Positions 1 through 5,342 of a stretch of DNA of 5,767 nucleotides are shown here, in pieces. The notes beneath the pieces were generated by a model. It saw only the letters and a list, made by a program, of their open reading frames with translations. It ran no database searches and was not told where the DNA came from. The stretch is from assembly GCA_947630315.1 (NCBI GenBank), contig CANRHA010000114.1:1-5767 (forward strand), read 5' to 3'. Position numbers and translations under genes: made by a program. Position 1 is the first letter of the stretch, and every line of letters begins with the position of its first letter. The DNA is from an uncultured Clostridia bacterium. Its GTDB lineage: Bacteria; Bacillota; Clostridia; Oscillospirales; Ruminococcaceae.

Positions 1-1659
1 GAGCTGGCCGGCCTCGTCGTAGCCTACATACCCCGGAGGCGAACCTATCAGCCTTGAAACCGTGTGCTTCTCCATATATTCCGACATGTCTATCCTGACA
101 AGCGGCTCGGTGGCGTCAAAGAGTTCCGACGCGAGGGTTTTTGCAAGCTCGGTTTTTCCAACGCCGGTCGGGCCGACAAATATGAACGACGCCGGGCGCT
201 TTCTCTCGGTAAGCTGTACCCGCGAACGCTTTATCGCCGCGCATACGAGATCCACCGCCTCGGGCTGGCCTACGATCCTCTTTGAGAGCGCGTCATGGAG
301 GTTTCTTATCTTCTCGTATTCCGATTCAACTATCTTGTTGGCGGGTATGCCCGTCCAAAGCTCAATGACCTTCGAGAGGTCGTCCTCAGTGACCGACACC
401 GCGTTTACGGCAGGTTCGATTTCGGCTATGCGGTTTTCTATTCTCGATATCTCCGCGCGCTCGTTGGCTATTGATTCGTAGTTCGGAGTCTCGCTGTTTT
501 CTTCTTCCGATATCTTCGATTCGCGGGCGGCAAGCTCCGTTTTAAGCTCGGCGTACTCCCCAAGCTCAGGCGTTCTTATAGAAGCGCTCGCGCAGGCCTC
601 GTCAAGAAGATCTATAGCTTTATCGGGCAGGAAGCGGTCGTTTATATATCTTTCGGAGAGCACCGCGCACATTCTCAGTGCGGCGTCCGAAACCTTTACA
701 TGGTGATAGTCCTCATAGTAGCCGCGTATGCCCTTTAAAACCTCAAAGGTGTCGTCGACGGTCGGTTCGGTTACGGTAACAGGCTGGAATCTGCGCTCAA
801 GCGCCGAATCCTTCTCGATATACTTGCGGTATTCCTTGAAGGTCGTAGCGCCTATTACCTGGACCTCGCCGCGCGAAAGGGCGGGCTTTAAGATGTTCGC
901 CGCGTTCATCGAGCCTTCGGAATCCCCCGTTCCGACAAGGCTGTGCACCTCGTCGATAAAGAGGATTATATTTCCCTCGCGCTTGACTTCTTCAATAAGA
1001 CCCTTTATTCTGCTTTCAAACTGGCCCCTGAACTGCGTTCCCGCGACAAGCGCCGTTAAATCAAGCAGGAACACCCTCTTGTTTTTGAGATGGTAGGGAA
1101 CGTTTCCGGCTACGATCTTCTGGGCTATGCCCTCGGCGATGGCTGTTTTGCCCACGCCCGGCTCGCCTATAAGGCAGGGGTTGTTCTTCTGGCGGCGCGA
1201 AAGTATCTGTATAACGCGGCCTATTTCGCGCTCGCGCCCGATGATTCGGTCAAGCTTGCCCTCGGCGGCTCTTTGGTTCAGGTCGGTGCAGTAGGTGTTT
1301 AAGAACCTCAGCTCCTTGCCGCCCTTTTTGTCCTTCTGGGCGCGCTGGCTCTGCTGGGTCGTCTCCCCTTCCTGACCTTCCTTCTGACCGCCCATCTTGT
1401 TCATGAAGTTTGAAAAGAAGTTGGGCATCGTGTTTGAACCGCCCGGCTCAAAGGAATCGCCGTCGGAACCTATCTCGGCGGCAAGCTCCTCGATGTCGTC
1501 GTCGCTGAGGCCCATCTGCTTCATGTAATCGTCGACCTGGGGGATTTTTGCCTCCCGGGCGCACATCAGACAAAGCCCTTCGCTCTTTTTTTCGCCGCCG
1601 CTCATCGTCGTAATAAAAATGACGGCGGGACGCTTTTTGCATCTTGTACAGTAAACCAT
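1..1659 (-). CDS. clpE: ClpE-like AAA+ ATPase with N-terminal zinc finger, partial (3' end outside window)
   Basis: This is a Hsp100/Clp unfoldase that would form a hexamer and feed misfolded proteins to ClpP. The visible 553 residues lack the Clp-N repeat domain of ClpA/ClpC/ClpB. Instead a four-cysteine zinc finger opens the protein (C4-x2-C7, C30-x2-C33), as in ClpE of Firmicutes. A flexible Gln/Gly/Met-rich linker follows (about 80-125). AAA+ domain 1 has Walker A GEPGVGKT (165-172), pore-loop Phe210 (GTQFRG), Walker B IILFIDE (231-237), sensor GATT (270-273) and arginine fingers in LERRF (287-291). A coiled middle domain of about 65 residues (356-422) carries a UVR-like stretch (NYESIANERAEI). 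Domain 2 begins with Walker A GPTGVGKT (496-503) and pore loop GYVGYDEAGQL (543-553), where the window ends. The ClpP-docking loop would lie further on, so ClpP partnership is inferred. ClpE family members are about 700 residues, so roughly four fifths is visible. The frame is intact. A ClpC label is the main alternative; the zinc finger favours ClpE. Confidence 0.9.
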   Translation of the reverse strand, partial: MVYCTRCKKRPAVIFITTMSGGEKKSEGLCLMCAREAKIPQVDDYMKQMGLSDDDIEELAAEIGSDGDSFEPGGSNTMPNFFSNFMNKMGGQKEGQEGETTQQSQRAQKDKKGGKELRFLNTYCTDLNQRAAEGKLDRIIGREREIGRVIQILSRRQKNNPCLIGEPGVGKTAIAEGIAQKIVAGNVPYHLKNKRVFLLDLTALVAGTQFRGQFESRIKGLIEEVKREGNIILFIDEVHSLVGTGDSEGSMNAANILKPALSRGEVQVIGATTFKEYRKYIEKDSALERRFQPVTVTEPTVDDTFEVLKGIRGYYEDYHHVKVSDAALRMCAVLSERYINDRFLPDKAIDLLDEACASASIRTPELGEYAELKTELAARESKISEEENSETPNYESIANERAEISRIENRIAEIEPAVNAVSVTEDDLSKVIELWTGIPANKIVESEYEKIRNLHDALSKRIVGQPEAVDLVCAAIKRSRVQLTERKRPASFIFVGPTGVGKTELAKTLASELFDATEPLVRIDMSEYMEKHTVSRLIGSPPGYVGYDEAGQL

Positions 1660-1664
1660 ATAAA

Positions 1665-1671
1665 CCTCCTT
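1665..1671 (-). promoter_or_regulatory. Strong Shine-Dalgarno site of the clpE-like gene
   Basis: AAGGAGG on the minus strand is a perfect anti-16S match, 5 nt before the ATG at 1659-1657. It fills most of the 13-nt gap after the cvpA stop and fixes the start that includes the N-terminal zinc-binding cysteines. Confidence 0.85.
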
Positions 1672-1672
1672 G

Positions 1673-2575
1673 TTATCCTATGATCGTCATTATATCAAAG
1701 TAGAACAGGTATTTGAAGATATGTGTGTTCTGCACGGTCTCGGTGTTCAAGAACATCAGCGAGTTAGACGTAAGATAGCATATAAGCCTTACAAGCTGAG
1801 CTATTACATAGACTATGACCGTGCCTTCGGCGGCGCCGAGCAGAGCGCCGAGAGTTGAATTTACAGGGCCTATTACGGGTATTTTATTCAGCCCCTTGAA
1901 CATATCCGCAACTATGCGGGATATAAGCATCAGTATAAACATCATTATAACCCAAATCAGGGCCTTAAGAACAAGCTTTACCGCAGGGGCTACGACCGTT
2001 TCCTCCATGGCTTCGGCGGTCTTGTCGCGGTCGCCCTTTAAGAATACCCCGACGGCGGAACTCATGTTGTTTTCCGCGCCGCGCACGGAACTGAGTATCT
2101 CGGTGAGAGTGCTCGGCGAAACAACGTCGCCTACAAGCGCTTTGAGCATCGACTCGGTGACAGATTCCTCCATGCCGGTGCCAATAGTCTCCTCGCTCTC
2201 GCTTGCGCCGTTGTTCTTGATCTCCCCGGCGATGTTCGCAAAGAAATCTCCCGACTGTGAAATTACCCCCTGGACCTCGCTGTTGGTCATCTCAACGCCG
2301 TAGCCGCCGCTGCTTACCGCAGATGAAACTATGTTAAGCGGGTCGGTCTTTGAGGAAGCGTCTTTTAACGCGTTGATTATGGGCGTTTTAAGGCATTTTT
2401 CATATATGACCGGCGAAGCTACCGTGCAGCAAAGCCAGCTGAAAGCTATGCTCACGCAGATGAGAACTGCAAGCGCAACGCTGCGCATAAGGCCGCGCTT
2501 AGCGCCGAGATACAGGCAGATCAAAAGTATTCCGATTATCAAAATATCATAAAACCATGAAAGTCCCGAAGCCAT
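1673..2575 (-). CDS. CvpA family integral membrane protein with enlarged central loop
   Basis: The CvpA family takes its name from the E. coli protein needed for colicin V production; family members are multi-pass inner-membrane proteins, and their molecular role in Firmicutes is not settled. Predicted helices are about 9-24, 32-53, 201-223 and 250-270. The family signature is the glycine-rich approach to the last helix, IPVIGPVNSTLGALLGAAEG (232-251), together with the N-terminal Gly/Ala-Lys-Arg-Gly turn (GAKRGLM, 24-30) between helices 1 and 2. At 300 residues it is longer than the usual 160-200. The excess is a hydrophilic stretch of about 147 residues (54-200) between helices 2 and 3, rich in Ser, Glu, Asn and Ala, with probable amphipathic helices. 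With the positive-inside rule this loop faces outside. A hydrophobic C-terminal tail (286-300) follows. The gene is 21 nt after the DUF5711 gene and its TAA is 13 nt before the clpE-like start. Its last codons contain a likely promoter for that gene. Confidence 0.85.
   Translation of the reverse strand: MASGLSWFYDILIIGILLICLYLGAKRGLMRSVALAVLICVSIAFSWLCCTVASPVIYEKCLKTPIINALKDASSKTDPLNIVSSAVSSGGYGVEMTNSEVQGVISQSGDFFANIAGEIKNNGASESEETIGTGMEESVTESMLKALVGDVVSPSTLTEILSSVRGAENNMSSAVGVFLKGDRDKTAEAMEETVVAPAVKLVLKALIWVIMMFILMLISRIVADMFKGLNKIPVIGPVNSTLGALLGAAEGTVIVYVIAQLVRLICYLTSNSLMFLNTETVQNTHIFKYLFYFDIMTIIG
1689..1717 (-). promoter_or_regulatory. Probable sigma-A promoter for the clpE-like gene, inside the end of cvpA
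   Basis: On the minus strand a -35-like TTCAAA (1717-1712; four of six match TTGACA) is followed by exactly 17 nt and a perfect -10 TATAAT (1694-1689). The -10 is preceded by TG-A, giving an extended -10 TGATATAAT. Transcription would start near 1683-1682, leaving a leader of about 23 nt that contains the ribosome-binding site. The element overlaps the codons for the last residues of CvpA (Phe-Asp-Ile-Met). I see no CtsR-type GGTCAAA tandem heptads and no CIRCE element around it. It could be a chance match in coding sequence, but motif quality and placement both argue for function. Confidence 0.5.
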
Positions 2576-2584
2576 AATGCATTT

Positions 2585-2590
2585 TCCTTT
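2585..2590 (-). promoter_or_regulatory. Shine-Dalgarno site of the cvpA-like gene
   Basis: AAAGGA on the minus strand lies 9 nt before the ATG at 2575-2573, inside the 21-nt gap after the DUF5711 stop. It is a moderate site, weaker than those of the neighbouring DUF5711 and clpE-like genes. Another ATG at 2582-2580 is out of frame. Confidence 0.5.
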
Positions 2591-2596
2591 CCCTGA

Positions 2597-3781
2597 TCAA
2601 AATGTAAATTCTATCTTTTCAACGGTGCGGTATCCTAACAGGAACATCTCGCCGTTCAAAACCGTAAACTGACGGTAAACCGTGTCGGCCGGGGCGGTTG
2701 CAAGCAGATTGCCCTGGGCGTCTATGGCGTTTATAACGTCGTCGTAGCAGAGGTATATGGCGCTGTCGGTGCAGTAAACGTCGTTCGGCTCGCTGTCATG
2801 CCTTATTGCTGCCACCTCCTCGCTGTCGGCCTTTAAAACCGAAAGCCCGCCGCCGTCGCCGCCCGCGCCCTCAAATACCAAAACCGCAAGCTCGCTGCTC
2901 ATGCAGAAGCTTTTAAGGTTGTAATCGTACTGGTAGGTCATCGACGTAGCGCCGTCTTCATTCAGGCGGTAGGTGCGGTCGTGGCCGATAAACCATATTC
3001 CGCCGTCGCAGTAGCCTATTGCAAGCCCGAGCGTCTCAAAGGAGGGCGTCTGCATCGACACCTCCTCCTGGTCGAACGCAAGGCGGGTTACTACCGAGCG
3101 GTAGGTTCCGCCGCGGGCGAATGTGCTTGAAATAAGACAGCCCTTGCCGTTTGAATTTATCGCGCAGGCGGTTATCATCGTTCCGTCCGCCCAATGGTAT
3201 ATCTCAGAACCGTTTTTGTCGTAGACCGTTAAATATGATGCGAACTTGTCGTTCTGGGTTACTATCGCTACGCTGCCGTCGTCGCCTATCGCGCCGAGGA
3301 GTATCTGACTTTCAAGCCGCTTTGAGTATATCTCCTTTTTCGGCCCGGCGACCATAAAGCTGTAGCCGCCCTGATCGTATACAAGCGTTCGCTTTGCCGA
3401 TTCCTCAACTATAGGGTTTGAATAGGAAGCCTGAGCGGAATACACTATCTCGCCGTTTGAATCGTAGACGTAAAAGGTGGTATCGGCAAAAAGCGTCCAG
3501 TAGCGCTGCATTTTTCCTATTACGGTGTTGGTTTTTTTGGATATATCTATAGGATAGTTTCCGCCGGCAAGTTCGCCGTCGTTCATAACGGCCGAGGAGT
3601 TTCCGCGCGCGCGGTCGACTATGCCGTCAAAGTAGGCTATCCAGGAATCGCGGGTTATATATACAAGCAGCGCAACGATCACAACCGCAAGCATAAGCGA
3701 AAAGTTTTTTATATGTCGCTTCGCCCTGCGCTTTCTGCGCAGCTTTCGCATATCTGTCTCAAAATCGTTCAATGACGCCAT
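2597..3781 (-). CDS. DUF5711 family membrane-anchored protein, probable extracytoplasmic beta-propeller
   Basis: The function is unknown. The 394-residue protein starts with a very basic cytoplasmic tail (residues 11-25, rich in Arg and Lys: MRKLRRKRRAKRHIK), followed by one membrane helix at about 27-43. The rest should face outward by the positive-inside rule, and no signal-peptidase or lipobox site is evident. The outer part is rich in beta-strand-like stretches with repeated units: TFYVYDSNGEIVYS (102-115), SYLTVYDKNGSEIY (182-195) and VINAIDAQGNLLAT (349-361). A short hydrophobic strand, a D-x-x-G turn and another strand are typical of beta-propeller (PQQ/WD40-like) blades. This layout matches the DUF5711 family found in Clostridia; the assignment is from memory of the family and was not searched. 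The start at 3781 rests on a strong ribosome-binding site. The frame is open to 3853, but that extension lies within truA. It sits 16 nt after truA and 21 nt before the cvpA-like gene, so it is probably co-transcribed with both. A sensor or scaffold role at the envelope is only a guess. Confidence 0.82.
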   Translation of the reverse strand: MASLNDFETDMRKLRRKRRAKRHIKNFSLMLAVVIVALLVYITRDSWIAYFDGIVDRARGNSSAVMNDGELAGGNYPIDISKKTNTVIGKMQRYWTLFADTTFYVYDSNGEIVYSAQASYSNPIVEESAKRTLVYDQGGYSFMVAGPKKEIYSKRLESQILLGAIGDDGSVAIVTQNDKFASYLTVYDKNGSEIYHWADGTMITACAINSNGKGCLISSTFARGGTYRSVVTRLAFDQEEVSMQTPSFETLGLAIGYCDGGIWFIGHDRTYRLNEDGATSMTYQYDYNLKSFCMSSELAVLVFEGAGGDGGGLSVLKADSEEVAAIRHDSEPNDVYCTDSAIYLCYDDVINAIDAQGNLLATAPADTVYRQFTVLNGEMFLLGYRTVEKIEFTF

Positions 3782-3784
3782 TAT

Positions 3785-3794
3785 ATCACCTCTT
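3785..3794 (-). promoter_or_regulatory. Strong Shine-Dalgarno site for the DUF5711 gene
   Basis: The minus strand reads AAGAGGTGAT, close to the full anti-16S complement AAGGAGGTGAT, with the GAGG core 7 nt before the ATG at 3781-3779. It lies in the 16-nt gap after the truA stop. It selects this ATG over an in-frame ATG at 3853 inside truA. Confidence 0.8.
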
Positions 3795-3797
3795 ATG

Positions 3798-4535
3798 TCA
3801 GTAAAATACCCTGTTAAGGTAAAGCCCCTGCGGAGGAACGGTCTTTCCGGCACGGGCGCGGTCGCGCGAGGCTATTATATTAGGGATAGAATCCTCCGCA
3901 AGCTTGCCGTCGTTTATAAATAAAAGCGTTCCGACGGTTATCCTCACCATGTTGTATAAAAAGCCGTCGCCCGAGACCGTGAACTTTACAACATCACCCT
4001 CGCGGGAAACGCTGTAGTCAAATATGGTCCGAACGGTTATTTCCTTGTCGCATGAAGCCGCGCAGAACGCCTTGAAGTCGTGTTCGCCGATAAAAGCCTT
4101 GCAGGCGCGGTCGAGCTTTTTTTCGTCTATCGGGTACCAGCTGCGGTACATTCTGTCGGCGTAAAAAGGAGATTTTATCTCGGAATTGTGTATCAGATAA
4201 ATATATTCCTTTCCGCGGCAGTTATATCTTGCATGAAAATCGGGCGGGGCCTCTTCGACGCTAAGTATAGAGATATCGGGCGGCAGAACGCCGTTAAGTC
4301 CGAACTGAAGCCCCCGGCAGTCGATGCTGTTTTCCAAAAACATGTTGAATACAAAGCCGTTTGCATGTACGCCGGCGTCGGTCCTTGAGCAGCCGTTTAC
4401 CGTTACCCTCTCGCCGATAAGCTTATACACGGCCTTTTCAATTTCGCCCTGTACCGTTTTAAGCCCGCCCTCCTGGCGCTGAAAACCGTGGTAGGCGGTT
4501 CCGGAAAAGGCGGCTGTAGCCTTGAAATTTCTCAT
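3798..4535 (-). CDS. truA: tRNA pseudouridine(38-40) synthase TruA
   Basis: TruA converts uridines 38, 39 and 40 in the anticodon stem-loop of many tRNAs to pseudouridine, acting in the cytoplasm as a dimer. The 245-residue product has the expected length. Visible hallmarks are the catalytic motif CSRTDAGVHA with nucleophile Asp53, the FHARY segment at 100-104, the KEYIY segment with the active-site Tyr111, and GDGFLYNMVR at 189-198. The N-terminus (FKATAAFSGTAYHGFQRQ) is typical. The reading frame stays open upstream to 4670, but the ATG at 4535-4533 is chosen: it gives the standard TruA N-terminus, and the 45 extra residues are Arg/Pro-rich shadow sequence inside ecfT. The ATG overlaps the ecfT TGA as ATGA. 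Only a weak AGG lies 11 nt upstream, so initiation probably depends on translational coupling to ecfT. The gene ends in TGA, 16 nt before the DUF5711 gene. Confidence 0.97.
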   Translation of the reverse strand: MRNFKATAAFSGTAYHGFQRQEGGLKTVQGEIEKAVYKLIGERVTVNGCSRTDAGVHANGFVFNMFLENSIDCRGLQFGLNGVLPPDISILSVEEAPPDFHARYNCRGKEYIYLIHNSEIKSPFYADRMYRSWYPIDEKKLDRACKAFIGEHDFKAFCAASCDKEITVRTIFDYSVSREGDVVKFTVSGDGFLYNMVRITVGTLLFINDGKLAEDSIPNIIASRDRARAGKTVPPQGLYLNRVFY

Positions 4536-5341
4536 ATCGGCGCAAACCTGTTGAGAAGTATCACCGCGACTAAAAACAACACCGCTATGACCGTTGCGAC
4601 GTAATCGCGCGGGGCGGTTTTTAACTGTTTTAAGCGGGTGCGGCCGTCTCCGCCGTGGTAGCAGCGGCATTCCATAGCAAGCGCAAGATCCTCGGCCCTG
4701 CGAAACGCCGATACGAAAAGCGGTATCAGAATAGGTATGAGGGCCTTTGCGCGCTTTATAAGGTTCCCGCTTTCAAGGTCGGCTCCCCTCGCCTTCTGGG
4801 CCGACATTATCTTGTCTGTCTCCTCGATAAGCGTGGGTATGAACCGCAGAGCTATTGTCATCATCATGGCTATTTCATGCGCCGGGAATTTTATTATCTT
4901 GAGCGGCGAAAATATCCGCTCTATGGCGTCGGTGAGGGTTATGGGAGATGTAGTGTAGGTCAGAAGCGCGGTTCCGCAGATCAAAAGAACTATCCTTGCG
5001 GCCATAAAAAGCATCGTGTGAACGCCGCCGGTGGTTATCCTTATAAACTTCCACTGAACCAGAATATCGCCCGACGAAATAAAGAACAGGTTTAAAACTC
5101 CTGTAAACAGGATTATCGGTATTATGGGCTTTATTGATTTGAACATCATGTTCACAGGGATCCCCGACAGCAAAAAGCTTACGAGCAGGAATATCACCCC
5201 GGCGCCGAGCGCGGAAAAATTCTTCGCCATAAAGAGCATGACTATATATATAACAGTCAGAAGCAGCTTGATTCGCGGGTCAAGGCGGTGAACTACCGAA
5301 TTTCCCGGAAAAAATTGGCCTATGGTGATGTCTTTTATCAA
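4532..5341 (-). CDS. ecfT: Energy-coupling factor transporter transmembrane protein EcfT
   Basis: EcfT is the integral-membrane scaffold of ECF importers; it couples ATP hydrolysis by EcfA1 and EcfA2 to substrate release by the S subunit. The 269-residue length is normal for the family. The N-terminus carries the family pattern PGNSVVHRLDPRIKLL (residues 12-27). Hydrophobic segments follow at about 24-60 (two helices), 72-90, 107-130 and 249-265. The cytoplasmic coupling helices carry the two motifs that contact the ATPases: ARG at 184-186 (AQKARGAD) and a variant second motif CRC at 225-227 (AMECRCYHGG), where ARG-like residues are usual. Translation begins at TTG. The only upstream alternatives in frame are a few codons after a stop at 5362-5360, and later starts would delete the conserved N-terminus. 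It is 1 nt downstream of ecfA2 and its TGA overlaps the truA ATG. The module is probably a shared (group II) type, since no S subunit is adjacent in the visible part. Confidence 0.95.
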   Translation of the reverse strand: MIKDITIGQFFPGNSVVHRLDPRIKLLLTVIYIVMLFMAKNFSALGAGVIFLLVSFLLSGIPVNMMFKSIKPIIPIILFTGVLNLFFISSGDILVQWKFIRITTGGVHTMLFMAARIVLLICGTALLTYTTSPITLTDAIERIFSPLKIIKFPAHEIAMMMTIALRFIPTLIEETDKIMSAQKARGADLESGNLIKRAKALIPILIPLFVSAFRRAEDLALAMECRCYHGGDGRTRLKQLKTAPRDYVATVIAVLFLVAVILLNRFAPI

Positions 5342-5342
5342 C

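Noticed and set aside
62..481. Plus-strand open frame of 139 codons, with a smaller one in another frame (64-285)
   Set aside because: They lie wholly antisense to the intact, motif-rich clpE-like gene; the products show no family features and there is no convincing ribosome-binding site.
728..1302. Plus-strand open frames of 122 and 70 codons
   Set aside because: Antisense shadows of AAA+ domain 1 of the clpE-like gene; their residues mirror its codons and contain no recognisable motif.
1448..1642. Minus-strand frame of 64 codons rich in Arg
   Set aside because: Out-of-frame reading inside the start of the clpE-like gene; Arg/Pro-rich content is typical of shifted frames over GC-rich codons.
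1660..1672. A transcription terminator between cvpA and the clpE-like gene, or in the other gaps
   Set aside because: None of the gaps (1, 13, 16 and 21 nt) contains a GC-rich hairpin followed by a T run.
1815..2303. Plus-strand open frame of 162 codons
   Set aside because: Antisense to the cvpA-like gene; its Ser/Thr/Ile composition mirrors the complement of that gene, and no family features or partner signals are seen.
2600..2640. A possible promoter before cvpA (TAGAAT with TTGAAA nearby on the minus strand)
   Set aside because: The two boxes are not correctly spaced: TTGAAA lies only a few bases from TAGAAT, and 17 nt upstream of TAGAAT there is no -35 match.
3782..3853. A 24-residue N-terminal extension of the DUF5711 protein
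   Set aside because: It overlaps the end of truA, whereas the ATG at 3781 has a near-perfect ribosome-binding site in the short gap.
4536..4670. A 45-residue N-terminal extension of TruA
   Set aside because: It lies within ecfT coding sequence, is Arg/Pro-rich with no TruA-like content, and the downstream ATG gives the standard N-terminus with an ATGA coupling overlap.
4655..5095. Plus-strand open frame of 146 codons
   Set aside because: Antisense to ecfT, with no plausible domain; the ecfT frame carries all conserved motifs.
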